Numbered from the stretch's first letter, positions 35,703 through 44,865 are shown. The stretch: 64,000 nt of DNA from JAPXLN01 sp033809515 (GCA_033809515.1 JAPXLN010000004.1:1-64000), one strand, 5' to 3'. Program-made: numbers and translations. The notes: generated from the letters alone by a model not told the origin.

Positions 35703-36986
35703 ATGAGCCTGAGCAGCACTCCCAGGTCTAGCAGAGTTCACATTGCTTTCTTCGGACGAAGAAATGCAGGGAAATCCAGTTTGATTAACGCCATTGCCGG
35801 CCAGGACGTAGCTCTTGTTTCGCCTTTTCCCGGGACAACAACGGATCCTGTGTATAAGGCCATGGAACTGCACGGCGCCGGGCCTGTTGTCCTGATCGAT
35901 ACCCCGGGCATGGATGATACAGGGGATCTTGGCAGGGCCCGGGTATCCCGGGCTCTCAGGGTGCTCAGAAAGACAGACGTTGCAGTGCTTGTAGTAGACG
36001 CTACCCAGGGTGCAGGTGAGCCTGAAAAGGCGCTTCTGGCCGACTTGCTGTCAAGGAAAGTGCCGGTAGTCGGAGCGCTGACCAAGTGGGATCTGGTGAG
36101 ACATGATCCGGTGCAGGCCGGGTACGTGCGTGAAACGGCTTCTTTGCTCCCTCTTATCGAGGTAAGCGCGGTGGACGGGACGGGAATTCCCGGCCTTGTG
36201 GAAGAGCTGAAAACAGCTGCCGGTGAAGGCCGTCTGGACGCCGGCCAGGCAATAGTCGGCGATCTTTTGTCTCCGGGTGACGTGGTGGTTATGACCATAC
36301 CCATTGACATCCAGGCACCTAAGGGCCGGCTGATCTTGCCTCAGGTTCAAACCCTCAGAGACATTTTGGACCATGATGCAATAGCTGTCATGAGCAAGGT
36401 CTCAGAACTTGAAGCTGTTCTTAGCAGGGCAATGCCCGGGGAGGCACCTGATCCCGGGCAAGGCCATGGTATCCGGTTGGTTATCACCGATTCCCAGGTT
36501 TTCAACGAAGTAGGAAGGATTGTCCCCGAGAGCATGCCTTTGACATCGTTCTCCATACTGTTTGCACGGCACAAGGGAGATCTCAACGCACTGGTAGACG
36601 GGGCCTTGGCTTTAGACGAACTGAGGGCAGGCGACCATGTCCTGATTGCGGAAGCTTGTACTCATCACCCGGTGGAAGACGACATCGGTAAGGTGAAGAT
36701 ACCTGCCTGGCTGCAGAAGAGAGTAGGCGGGGGTCTTAAGTTTTCCTGGGTTAGGGGAGGGGATTTCCCGCAGGATCTTTCCAGGTTCAAAGTTATTGTC
36801 CACTGTGGCGGGTGTATGTTGAACAGGCAGGAGATGCTTTTCCGGATCGAGGCTGCAAAGAACGCCGGGGTTCCCATTACTAACTACGGAATGGCCATTG
36901 CATATTCCCATGGCATACTGGAGCGGGCCCTTGCGCCCTTTGGTTATGACATTAGATTGCCAAAGGATTCCTGTAGGCCCGTCTAG
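35703..36986 (+). CDS. hydF: [FeFe]-hydrogenase maturation GTPase HydF
   Basis: A 427-residue scaffold GTPase that carries the 2Fe precursor to HydA. The N-terminal GTPase has G1 GRRNAGKSSL, PGTTTDPV, G3 DTPGMDD and G4 TKWD; the C-terminal cluster domain has the family pattern CTHH (about residue 322), then HCGGC (about 366), which bind a [4Fe-4S] cluster. Translation starts at ATG 35703 (or the adjacent GTG 35700) after AAAGGGAGAAAC. Last gene of the maturase operon. Confidence 0.95.
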   Translation: MSLSSTPRSSRVHIAFFGRRNAGKSSLINAIAGQDVALVSPFPGTTTDPVYKAMELHGAGPVVLIDTPGMDDTGDLGRARVSRALRVLRKTDVAVLVVDATQGAGEPEKALLADLLSRKVPVVGALTKWDLVRHDPVQAGYVRETASLLPLIEVSAVDGTGIPGLVEELKTAAGEGRLDAGQAIVGDLLSPGDVVVMTIPIDIQAPKGRLILPQVQTLRDILDHDAIAVMSKVSELEAVLSRAMPGEAPDPGQGHGIRLVITDSQVFNEVGRIVPESMPLTSFSILFARHKGDLNALVDGALALDELRAGDHVLIAEACTHHPVEDDIGKVKIPAWLQKRVGGGLKFSWVRGGDFPQDLSRFKVIVHCGGCMLNRQEMLFRIEAAKNAGVPITNYGMAIAYSHGILERALAPFGYDIRLPKDSCRPV

Positions 36987-37103
36987 AACCCAAATGTAAG
37001 GGGACACAAAAGACGCGCCTGGACGATGCGCCTATGTTATGCGTGATGCTATGTGTCCATGTTACGGCCTAGACGAACTGTGTATACAGGAGGTGCCAAG
37101 ACT

Positions 37104-38567
37104 GTGGAAGAGGTCTTAAGAATGGCGCTGGACAGGGCCAGGGAGTTTGGGGCAGAGTATGCCGATGTCAGGCATGTTTCCTCTGAAACTGAGAGAATCT
37201 CCACGAGAAACGGTCATGTTCAGTCCATAGGAAGGGACTCTGATTCGGGTTTCGGTCTGAGGGTCCTGGTAGACGGTGCCTGGGGTTTCTCATCGTCAAG
37301 CTCAACGGGTTTGGCAGGCGAAATATGCAGGGAAGACATAGAGCGTGTGGCCTGGGAGGCTGTGAGCATTGCCAGAGCGTCCGGAAGGACCCTCAGGGAG
37401 CCTGTCAGGTTGACCCGGGAAAAGAGCGTTGAGGGTTCCTGGTCGGCGCCTGCAGAAACTGATCCCTTTGACATGAAGATCGAAGATAAGGTCGACTATT
37501 TGCTCGACTCAGAACGCCTCATGAAAGAAGCTGCACCCGTAAAGCTTACATATGGTTCCCTGGTGTTTTTTCGCGAGGAAAAGCTGTTCTTGTCAACTGA
37601 GGGTTCTTACATAGAGCAAGATCTCATTCAGAGCGGGGGAAACATAGGCTCCATTGCCGGTGACGGACAGGAAGTTCAGGGGCGTTCCTACGCAGCTCAG
37701 TTCGGTGGTGACTTCGCTCTTAAAGGATGGGAGCACATTGAGGAACTGGACTTTCCCGGAAACGCCCCCAGAGTTGCCGAAGAAGCTTGTGAGCTGGTCA
37801 AAGCTCCTCAATGCCCAAGCGGCAAGATGGACATAATCCTGGAAGGTTCCCAGCTGGCTTTGCAGATCCACGAGTCTTGCGGCCATCCTATTGAATTGGA
37901 CAGGGTTCTGGGGATGGAAGCAGGAATGGTTGGCACTTCGTTTCTGACCCTGGAGAAACAGGGCAGTTTCCGCTACGGTTCGCCGGCTGTAAACATCGTG
38001 GCAGATGCCACCATACCCGGAGCAAACGGTTCCTTCGGGTACGACGATGACGGGGTTCCTGCTCAAAGGTTCGGCGTTGTTGAGCAGGGCATTTTCAGGA
38101 ACTACCTAACATCCCGCGAGACTGCAGGAGACATAGGGGAGACCTCCAATGGGGCAAACAGGGCGGTGAACTGGAACCGGATTCCCCTGGTGCGCATGAC
38201 CAACATAAACCTGGAGCCCGGCGACAGCACCCTGGACGAGATCATAAGAGACACCAAACACGGGATCTACATGGACCTGAACAGAAGCTACTCCATAGAC
38301 GACAGGCGCTTCAACTTCCAGTTTGGAACGGAAGTTGGTTGGGAAATTGAGGACGGCTCTGTCAAACGTATGGTGAAAAACCCTACTTACACAGGAAATA
38401 CACCTGAGTTCTGGAATTCCTGTGACGCAATCGCCTCCAAAGACGAATGGAAGGTATGGGGTATCCCCAATTGCGGCAAAGGTGAACCGGGCCAAGCCAT
38501 GAGGGTAGGACACGGAGCAGCCCCGGCCAGATTCAGAAACGTAAGGGTAGGTGTTGGCAAATGGTAG
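37104..38567 (+). CDS. tldD: TldD metalloprotease subunit
   Basis: A 487-residue metallopeptidase subunit with the zinc motif HESCGHPIE and the family block PGANGSFGYDDDGVPAQRFGVVEQGIF. With TldE it forms a protease that degrades short peptides, as in microcin B17 maturation and CcdA breakdown. The start is GTG 37104, preceded by CAGGAGGTG; the frame is open from 37053. It lies about 120 bases after hydF and overlaps tldE by seven bases. Confidence 0.93.
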   Translation: MEEVLRMALDRAREFGAEYADVRHVSSETERISTRNGHVQSIGRDSDSGFGLRVLVDGAWGFSSSSSTGLAGEICREDIERVAWEAVSIARASGRTLREPVRLTREKSVEGSWSAPAETDPFDMKIEDKVDYLLDSERLMKEAAPVKLTYGSLVFFREEKLFLSTEGSYIEQDLIQSGGNIGSIAGDGQEVQGRSYAAQFGGDFALKGWEHIEELDFPGNAPRVAEEACELVKAPQCPSGKMDIILEGSQLALQIHESCGHPIELDRVLGMEAGMVGTSFLTLEKQGSFRYGSPAVNIVADATIPGANGSFGYDDDGVPAQRFGVVEQGIFRNYLTSRETAGDIGETSNGANRAVNWNRIPLVRMTNINLEPGDSTLDEIIRDTKHGIYMDLNRSYSIDDRRFNFQFGTEVGWEIEDGSVKRMVKNPTYTGNTPEFWNSCDAIASKDEWKVWGIPNCGKGEPGQAMRVGHGAAPARFRNVRVGVGKW

Positions 38568-39883
38568 GAAAGGAAAGGGCCCTTGACATAGTCGACAAAG
38601 CTATCAAGGCGTCTCCCGGAGATCAAACCGAGGTAAGGTTGACGTCTTACCAGAACCAACTGACCAGGTATGCCAATTCTGTCATCCACCAGAATGTGGC
38701 TGAAAGCAACGCCAGGCTGTCAGTTAAGGTTTACCTGGGGAAGAAGATGGGACGGGCCGGCACAAACAAGCTTGATGACGCATCCATATTGCGTACTGTG
38801 AACCTGGCAGCTGCCATTGCCAGGGTCTCGCCTGAGAACCCTGAGTTTATCTCGCTCCCGGGACCCCGGCCTCTTGAGGATGCTTTGTGCTACTTTGAAG
38901 AGACGGCACAGGCTACCCCTGAGGTCCGGGCCGAGAACGTGCTGAAGGTCATTGAGAGGGCAGCAAGGTCCGGCTTCGAAGCTGCAGGAGCTCACCCCAC
39001 TTATGTCAGCGAGACTGCAATAGGGAACTCCCTGGGCGTGAGGGCCTACGGGGCCTCAACCTCCGCAGACCTTACTTGCGTGGTCCTATCGGAAGACGGG
39101 TCTGGGTTTGCCAGGGCATCGTCGAGGAATCTTTCGGACATTGATGCAGAGCAAATAGGCGAAGAGGCGACTTGTCGCTGTGAGATGAACAGGCGTCAGG
39201 TTGATCTGGAACCCGGAGAGTATGCCGTTATTCTTGAACCCTATGCTGTGGCCGAGCTGATTTCGTTCCTATCAGGAAGCTTTTCGGCCCTTTCCTACCA
39301 GGAGGGCAGGTCACCTCTGTGCGGGAAGATGGGCACTCAGATCATGTCGCCTCTGATAACCATATACGATGATGGCCTGGATCCTTTGGGCGCTCCGTTT
39401 CCCTTTGACGGCGAAGGACAGCCTAAGTCCGGGATTGTGCTGGTCCAAGACGGCGTCGCAAGAAACGTAGTGTATGACTCTTTCTCGGCTTTCCGGGAAG
39501 GCAAGAAGGAATCCACCGGCCATGGCGGTTATTCAGGAGGATACCCGTCGAACCTGTTTGTCTGCGCCGCCCCCGGGGCAGATGTCTCCCGGGAGGAACT
39601 CCTCGGAGGACTGAAACGCGGGATCCTGGTCACAAGGTTCCATTATGTCAGGACGGTCCACACCCAGAAGACAATCATAACCGGAATGACCAGAGATGGC
39701 ACTTTCCTCGTTGAAGACGGCAAAATAGCCGGCGCCATCAGAAATCTGCGATTTACAGAGAGTATCCTAAGAGCTCTTGGCAGCGTTGAGGCTGTCGGAC
39801 GGGAGCGGAAGCTCCTTGGAAGCACAGTCGCTCCGGCCATGCGTCTGGGGAAGTTCAACTTCACAGGACAAGCCGGGCACTAA
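38561..39883 (+). CDS. tldE: TldE/PmbA, non-catalytic partner of TldD
   Basis: A 440-residue member of the same family without the HExxxH motif: EVRLTSYQNQLTRYANSVIHQNVAE, then PEYAVILEPYAVAELISFLSGSFSAL-like, and KSGIVLVQDGVARNVVYDS. It would form the heterodimer with TldD. ATG 38561 lies inside the end of tldD. A strong terminator follows about 80 bases after its stop. Confidence 0.93.
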   Translation: MVGKERALDIVDKAIKASPGDQTEVRLTSYQNQLTRYANSVIHQNVAESNARLSVKVYLGKKMGRAGTNKLDDASILRTVNLAAAIARVSPENPEFISLPGPRPLEDALCYFEETAQATPEVRAENVLKVIERAARSGFEAAGAHPTYVSETAIGNSLGVRAYGASTSADLTCVVLSEDGSGFARASSRNLSDIDAEQIGEEATCRCEMNRRQVDLEPGEYAVILEPYAVAELISFLSGSFSALSYQEGRSPLCGKMGTQIMSPLITIYDDGLDPLGAPFPFDGEGQPKSGIVLVQDGVARNVVYDSFSAFREGKKESTGHGGYSGGYPSNLFVCAAPGADVSREELLGGLKRGILVTRFHYVRTVHTQKTIITGMTRDGTFLVEDGKIAGAIRNLRFTESILRALGSVEAVGRERKLLGSTVAPAMRLGKFNFTGQAGH

Positions 39884-39912
39884 GCTAAGCAGCTCGTCTG
39901 GCGAGCAACCAC

Positions 39913-39944
39913 CCGGTCCGGATGGCCAAATGCCTCCGGACCGG
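39913..39944. terminator. 10-bp hairpin after tldE
   Basis: CCGGTCCGGA (39913-39922) pairs with TCCGGACCGG (39935-39944), and the loop holds a second small GGC/GCC stem. It precedes the main terminator and may stabilise the mRNA end. Confidence 0.55.
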
Positions 39945-39962
39945 CGTCATCGACTTAAGGCT

Positions 39963-39998
39963 GCCCCGGGCCTGCAAAAACCGGGGCGCGTTTTTCTT
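39963..39998 (+). terminator. Rho-independent terminator after tldDE
   Basis: GCCCCGG (39963-39969) pairs with CCGGGGC (39981-39987) and is followed by GCGTTTTTCTTT. A clear end to the tldD-tldE transcript. Confidence 0.88.
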
Positions 39999-40123
39999 TC
40001 CGCGCCTGGATAACTGTCCTGTTATGCTAACCTAACCGCATATTCCTATAGTGCCTCCCGGGAATGTTGGAAAAATAGAAATAATTGCTGTGAAGACGAG
40101 CAGCCGGTGTCATCGGCATCTGC

Positions 40124-40819
40124 ATGCGCCTTGCCTCCAAAGGCATGAAGGTTTCAGTGCGTCCCATTGCAGGCTTTGCCGCCATTGACGAAGCTGTGGG
40201 AAGAGCAGCCGAGATGGGCAAGCCTCTGCACTTCACGCCGGGCTTCGGAGGCCTGGTAGCTGCAACGTTTGCGGGTCTGGAGGTATTAGGGCACGTGACG
40301 AAGCTTGCAGCCCAGTACGATGTACGGCTTATTGTGACTGTGTCCCAGCCGGAGACCTACGCTGTTACAGAGCAGGTAGTACGACAAGCTTACCTTGAAG
40401 CAGGCAAGCCGGAAGCGTTCAAACCGGAGGATTGCCGCTTCATCTCTACCGACCAGTGGGCTTACGCCAGCGGGGTCATCGGGGTTCTGTTCAGAGACAA
40501 AGTTGCATCTAACATCATGATCGGGAACTTTGCCGCTGAGGCCCTGATTTTGGCCGAGGCAGGCAACACTGTGGGAGCTATACAGATCGCAGGAACAACT
40601 AATGCCTATCAGATTCCGTTCTTCGTCGTAGCTTGCGACTACGTTGTCCTCGGCGACGAGCTGTTTGCTGCAGGAGCTCACTTTGCCGGGAATCAGCTTC
40701 ACCTGGGCAGTCTGCGGGGTGAAGACATCCTCAAGGCCCTGTGTATTGGTCTCATGGTTATCGGAGCTATAATGACTTCCGCCGGCTCAACTGCACTCAC
40801 GTCCATTATGAAAAAGTAA
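40124..40819 (+). CDS. DUF6754 family protein, first gene of an uncharacterised membrane cluster
   Basis: A protein of about 231 residues with the DUF6754 pattern GFAAIDEAVGRAAEMGKPLHFTPGFGGL and later NFAAEALILAEAGNTVGAIQIAGTTNAYQIPFFVVACDYVVLGDELFAAGAHF; a C-terminal helix (ALCIGLMVIGAIMTSAG) anchors it. Family members I recall begin with an additional N-terminal membrane helix. Here the frame has a stop 33 bases before ATG 40124, no frame just upstream encodes a helix, and no ribosome site is visible, so the gene may be truncated at its 5' end or start in an unusual way. The function of the family is unknown. Confidence 0.8.
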   Translation: MRLASKGMKVSVRPIAGFAAIDEAVGRAAEMGKPLHFTPGFGGLVAATFAGLEVLGHVTKLAAQYDVRLIVTVSQPETYAVTEQVVRQAYLEAGKPEAFKPEDCRFISTDQWAYASGVIGVLFRDKVASNIMIGNFAAEALILAEAGNTVGAIQIAGTTNAYQIPFFVVACDYVVLGDELFAAGAHFAGNQLHLGSLRGEDILKALCIGLMVIGAIMTSAGSTALTSIMKK

Positions 40820-40833
40820 GGAGGTGAACGAGC

Positions 40834-41457
40834 ATGTTCTTAAGAAAAACTCTGCCTGTTGTTATCGCTTTTGTGTGTGGCGTAACCGTTGTCATAGCAT
40901 ACTTTTTTAACATCGCCCCTGTACAGACCATGGCGCAGAGCATTCTCAAGTGGCAATCTGTTATCGCAGTCTTTACTCTGGGTCTCGGGGCCGTCAATAT
41001 CATCAGGGTTCATGCCACAAACATCCAGAGAGATAAGGGAAAAAACGTCTACAGCATAGCGCTTTTGGCGACTTTTCTTATTACCATCATAGTCGGGCTT
41101 GCCCTGGGGCAGAATTCTAAGCCATATCAGTTCATCTTTGACTACATTAACGTTCCTACAGGGAGCGCAATCTTCTCATTGCTGGCATTCTACATTGGAA
41201 CGGCCGCCTACCGTGCTTTCAGAGCTAAAAATGCAGAGGCTGCTATTTTGCTTGTGGCCGGATGCATCGTAATGCTCGGACGGGTTCCCATTGGCGCCAA
41301 GATCCTGCCGTTCACCCCAACTTGGACCACTTGGATAATGTCAGTGCTCAATGTTGGGGGGCAGCGCGGCGTCATGATAGCCGGCGCTATTGGGTTTGTA
41401 GCGGTTTCCTTGAGGATAATCATAGGACTGGAACGCCGTTACTACGGCGGCGAATAA
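40834..41457 (+). CDS. Multi-pass membrane protein of the DUF6754 cluster
   Basis: A 207-residue integral membrane protein of about six hydrophobic helices (VIAFVCGVTVVIAYFF, VIAVFTLGLGAVNII, IALLATFLITIIVGLAL, AIFSLLAFYIGTAAY, AAILLVAGCIVMLG, VMIAGAIGFVAVSLRIIIG). I do not recognise a characterised family. ATG 40834 has AAGGAGGTGA upstream; it starts 14 bases after the DUF6754 gene and is 13 bases from the next, so these genes surely form an operon. Confidence 0.82.
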   Translation: MFLRKTLPVVIAFVCGVTVVIAYFFNIAPVQTMAQSILKWQSVIAVFTLGLGAVNIIRVHATNIQRDKGKNVYSIALLATFLITIIVGLALGQNSKPYQFIFDYINVPTGSAIFSLLAFYIGTAAYRAFRAKNAEAAILLVAGCIVMLGRVPIGAKILPFTPTWTTWIMSVLNVGGQRGVMIAGAIGFVAVSLRIIIGLERRYYGGE

Positions 41458-41470
41458 GGAGGGGAGATAG

Positions 41471-42325
41471 ATGGACATTTTTGACAAACTGCAAAACCTC
41501 GATAAGCGGGTTTTCTATCTCCTCATGGCACTTGCCATTGCCATACCCACCATAAGACCTTTAGGCCTTGCGGTGGATGTCACTGAGCCCGTTCGGAAAA
41601 CCTATAACTTCGTCCAGGGACTGCCCAACGGTTCAGCGGTGTTGATAGGTTTTGACTACGAGCCCGGTGACGAGATTGACCTTAACCCGCAGATTACTGC
41701 TATACTGCATCACCTGGCCTCAAAGCGGATAAAGGTGGTTGCCATAGCTTCTTTCCCTGCAGGCCCATCTTTTGCAGAGGACTGCCTGGCGATTCTTGAT
41801 GAATATGGCTACATTTACGGTACCGATTACGTGAACCTGGGTCACTATGCAGGCGGTGAGCCTACTCTGGCCGCTTTTGCCACAAACCCGGGTGCTATTT
41901 ACAGCAAGGACTGGCGCGGCAACAACGTAGGGTCTCTTCCTATTATGAAGGACATCTCCAGTATGAAAAGTTTCTCCATGGCCATGACTCTCAACGACGG
42001 TCCTACAGGAGGCACAGGGACTCACGAGTGGGTCCGGCAGGCGGTGATGGCCCACGGGACGCCTCTTCTTATGGGGGTAACCGGCGTCATGGCTGCCAGC
42101 AATGAGACCTATGTGCACTCAGGGCAGTGCAAGGGGCTTTTGGCAGGTCTCAGGGCTGCGGCAGAGTACGAGAAGCTTGTTGACAAGAAAGGCACAGGTA
42201 CTGTAGGTATGGATGCGCAGTCCATGGCTCACTTGCTGATAGTTCTCTTCGTGCTCCTGGGTAACGTATCTATGTTTGTCTCAAAGAGGTCGAAGACAGC
42301 TCCCAGGGGAGGTGAAGGGGCATGA
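41471..42325 (+). CDS. Two-helix membrane protein with a large soluble domain, DUF6754 cluster
   Basis: A 284-residue protein with a membrane helix near each end (about 15-33 and 257-277) and a soluble domain of about 220 residues between them (GSAVLIGFDYEPGDEIDLNPQ, RIKVVAIASFPAGPSFAEDC, ASNETYVHSGQCKGLLAGLRAAAEYEKL). Alternating beta and helix segments suggest an alpha/beta fold. Conserved-looking Gly/His/Asp clusters (NDGPTGGTGTHEW) could be a functional site, but I recognise no family. ATG 41471 with GGAGGGGAG upstream; its stop overlaps the next start. Confidence 0.8.
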   Translation: MDIFDKLQNLDKRVFYLLMALAIAIPTIRPLGLAVDVTEPVRKTYNFVQGLPNGSAVLIGFDYEPGDEIDLNPQITAILHHLASKRIKVVAIASFPAGPSFAEDCLAILDEYGYIYGTDYVNLGHYAGGEPTLAAFATNPGAIYSKDWRGNNVGSLPIMKDISSMKSFSMAMTLNDGPTGGTGTHEWVRQAVMAHGTPLLMGVTGVMAASNETYVHSGQCKGLLAGLRAAAEYEKLVDKKGTGTVGMDAQSMAHLLIVLFVLLGNVSMFVSKRSKTAPRGGEGA

Positions 42326-42918
42326 GGATTTCCACAGACATTGGGGTCTGGGTTGGGGCCCTTGCAGCTCTTGCCATTTACTCAGTGCTGTTCAAAGATA
42401 ACCCTGCATACCGCATGGTGGAGCACATTTTCGTCGGCGCTTCCGCGGGGATCGCCGTGACAGTGGGTGTCCAGACGTTCAAGAGTACGGCGTGGGTTCC
42501 TTTGACCAACGGAAATTACTTGCTTATCGTGCCCATGATTCTGGGGCTTCTTCTCTACACCCGGTATGCGCCTAAATTGTCCTGGGTAAACCGCATTCCG
42601 CTTTCGTTTATGATGGGTACAGGAGCGGGAGTTGCCATGCGAGGCGCTGTGGAGAGCCAGATTGTGGGCCAGCTCAGTGCCACCATGGTGAAGCTTGATT
42701 CCATCGACTCCTGGATCATTTTCGTCGGAACCATAACGTCTCTGAGTTACTTCTTCCTGACCTACAAGCTTGAAAAGGGTGCAGGTTTTGTCCCGAAGGT
42801 TGGCCGGTACTTTATGATGGCCGCTTTTGGCGCAGCTTTTGGGAACACGGTCATGGGGCGTGTGTCAGCGGCTATAGGGCGATTTCAGTTCATCCTTATC
42901 CGTTGGTTAGGATTGTAG
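42322..42918 (+). CDS. Multi-pass membrane protein ending the DUF6754 cluster
   Basis: A 198-residue membrane protein of about six helices (VGALAALAIYSVLF, IFVGASAGIAVTVGV, LLIVPMILGLLLYT, SFMMGTGAGVAMRG, WIIFVGTITSLSYFF, FMMAAFGAAFGNTVMG). Gly-rich helices with small residues suggest tight packing with the sister subunits. No characterised family is recognised. ATG 42322 shares four bases (ATGA) with the stop of the previous gene; a terminator follows about 60 bases after its own stop. Confidence 0.8.
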   Translation: MRISTDIGVWVGALAALAIYSVLFKDNPAYRMVEHIFVGASAGIAVTVGVQTFKSTAWVPLTNGNYLLIVPMILGLLLYTRYAPKLSWVNRIPLSFMMGTGAGVAMRGAVESQIVGQLSATMVKLDSIDSWIIFVGTITSLSYFFLTYKLEKGAGFVPKVGRYFMMAAFGAAFGNTVMGRVSAAIGRFQFILIRWLGL

Positions 42919-42978
42919 CAAAGGGCTGGGTGTGATTGAGTTCTGCGTGTTCTGTCGGGCTTGAGTCTGCCTATGCCG

Positions 42979-43005
42979 GGGGTTTGCTGCAAAGCAAGCC
43001 CCTTT
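42979..43005 (+). terminator. Rho-independent terminator of the DUF6754 cluster
   Basis: GGGGTTTGCT (42979-42988) pairs with AGCAAGCCCC (42993-43002), a 10-bp stem with one G-T pair and a GCAA tetraloop, followed by TTTCCTTGCTTT. Confidence 0.82.
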
Positions 43006-43120
43006 CCTTGCTTTGGCCTTGAACCGGTCTCCTCATAATAGCATCTTCTGGAAAGGTTCTTAGAGACCTGTACGAGAATAATCATAAATGAACCGAAATA
43101 CGACCCAGGAGGTGCCGGAA

Positions 43121-43702
43121 GTGGCGCGGAAGAAGAGCTGCCTTGTTGTTGTGGATGTACAGAACGACTTTTGCCCAGAGGGTGCGCTGGCAGTCCCGGA
43201 AGGCGACCGGGTGGTGCCTGTCCTGAACCAGTGGATCGGTCATTTCAAGGATGCGGGGTTGCCCGTGATTTATACTCAGGACTGGCACCCTTCAGATCAT
43301 GTGTCCTTCAAAGCTATAGGGGGTATCTGGCCTCCCCATTGCATGCAGGGTACCCATGGGGCAGCCTTCCACCCGGATCTGGATGTACGGGGAACCATCT
43401 TCCGGAAAGGTTTTATCTCGCAGCTAGAGGCGTACTCGGGTTTTGACGGCACCCTGAACGGAGAGCCCGGCGGCCTGGCAATGGCAGATTGGCTCAGGCA
43501 AGAGCGAGTCCGTCGCATTTTTGTGGGAGGGCTGGCCACTGATTACTGTGTTAAGGCTACTGTCCTTGATGGGTTGGAGAAGGGGTTTGAAGTAGTGATC
43601 CTGCCCGACGCCATGCGTGCCGTAGACATGGAACCAGGCGACGGTGACAAGGCCATTCACCTAATGGTGGAGCACGGCGCAGGTCTCAGCTACCGGCCCT
43701 AA
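43121..43702 (+). CDS. pncA: Nicotinamidase (isochorismatase superfamily)
   Basis: A 193-residue enzyme that hydrolyses nicotinamide to nicotinate for NAD recycling. The catalytic triad is visible: Asp in VVDVQNDFCPEG, Lys in IFRKGF and Cys in GGLATDYCVKAT; the metal ligands lie in TQDWHPSDH. The start is GTG 43121, preceded by CAGGAGGTGCCGGAA; an upstream in-frame ATG at 43088 has no ribosome site. It is a single gene between two terminator or promoter regions. Confidence 0.92.
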   Translation: MARKKSCLVVVDVQNDFCPEGALAVPEGDRVVPVLNQWIGHFKDAGLPVIYTQDWHPSDHVSFKAIGGIWPPHCMQGTHGAAFHPDLDVRGTIFRKGFISQLEAYSGFDGTLNGEPGGLAMADWLRQERVRRIFVGGLATDYCVKATVLDGLEKGFEVVILPDAMRAVDMEPGDGDKAIHLMVEHGAGLSYRP

Positions 43703-43787
43703 TGAGAGATCCGTGCTTGAGGGCTTACAATGGGTCGAAATCCGAGTTGGTCGGTGTTGGTCAAGCTGTGACATGGAGGCTGTGATT

Positions 43788-44792
43788 ATGCCGGAAATAA
43801 ACAAACCATCACTGTTGCTGGCACTGTCAAGCATGTCTGGAGCTACTGTAAGCGATGCTGCATATGAAACAGAGCTTTTGCAGGGCGGAGATGTGGGAGA
43901 GGTCTGCAAAATATCGGGAATGGCTTTGACCGGCGGTTGCTCTCATCCATTCGCACTTGTGCTGAAAAACCAGAAGAAATGGGAACGTCACGGCGACCCG
44001 GAATGCTGGCGGCGGGAATACGAAATTTACAGGTATGGACTTGACCGGAAACTGCTTCAAACAATAAAGTTGCCAAAATGTTATCTGCTTGAGGAAAGCG
44101 CGGGTGTTACCCATATCTGGATGGAGTATATTGAGGGCAGCACGGGAAATGAACAATTACACGCCCCGGAGCTTGCGCTTGCCGCTGAAAAGCTGGGAGA
44201 ACTTCAAGCGGAATTCCATCTTAGCGGTCAGCGCAATTTGCCTTATATCCGAAGTTATCCGGCCATACGCTCAAGCTTTGATTTTTGGTGGGGACGCACG
44301 AAGAACGCTCTTGGCACAGAGATTGACGGTTTCCCTGACGAGCTGAAAAACACACTCAATGATTACGCCGCGAGAGCGGACTCCCTGCTTAACGCTTTGG
44401 ACGATCTGCCGCTCACGTTATGTCAGGGCGACTTCTATCACGACAATATCATGTTCAGGACCGGAATTGACGGAACAGATATTTACCTGATCGATTGGGA
44501 CTGCGCCGGGTATGGCAGAATGGGCGAAGATGCCGTCGATGTGTTGATGGAGGCGTTTGTCTACGCAGATAGGGATGTATCTCTTCTGTCCGATTTTCGA
44601 AAACGCATCATAGACGGATATGTTCAAGGGGTACGAGGCGGCGGTGTTGAGTTTTCGATAGATGAGGCCCTGGTGCGCGACATGTTCGCTCTAGCGTGGG
44701 GTTTTCGCATTGCCGGCCTGTACTTATATTACAAAGATGAGCATGCAAAACGCCGCTGTATTGAGATACTGAAAGCAATGCTGGAGATATGA
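43788..44792 (+). CDS. Aminoglycoside phosphotransferase-like kinase
   Basis: A protein of about 334 residues with the phosphotransferase (APH/choline kinase) fold: catalytic loop LCQGDFYHDNIMF and the metal motif YLIDWDCAGYGRMGEDAVD. Members phosphorylate small molecules such as aminoglycosides, choline or homoserine; the substrate is not predictable, and the CQGD loop departs from the usual HGD. ATG 43788 has GGAGG seven bases upstream. Base use differs from neighbours: 24 of 60 bases are G or C in 44041-44100, well below the rest of the window, suggesting acquisition by transfer. Confidence 0.82.
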   Translation: MPEINKPSLLLALSSMSGATVSDAAYETELLQGGDVGEVCKISGMALTGGCSHPFALVLKNQKKWERHGDPECWRREYEIYRYGLDRKLLQTIKLPKCYLLEESAGVTHIWMEYIEGSTGNEQLHAPELALAAEKLGELQAEFHLSGQRNLPYIRSYPAIRSSFDFWWGRTKNALGTEIDGFPDELKNTLNDYAARADSLLNALDDLPLTLCQGDFYHDNIMFRTGIDGTDIYLIDWDCAGYGRMGEDAVDVLMEAFVYADRDVSLLSDFRKRIIDGYVQGVRGGGVEFSIDEALVRDMFALAWGFRIAGLYLYYKDEHAKRRCIEILKAMLEI

Positions 44793-44865
44793 CGGAGCTG
44801 TTTTTCAGTTGAGTATGACAAGAAAAATGAGTGTGAGTTTTCTCCTGTGTAGTGTTAAGTACCGC

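Noticed and set aside
36997..37058. Dyad GGACACA/TGTGTCC before tldD as an operator
   Set aside because: Short arms and wide spacing; not above chance level by eye.
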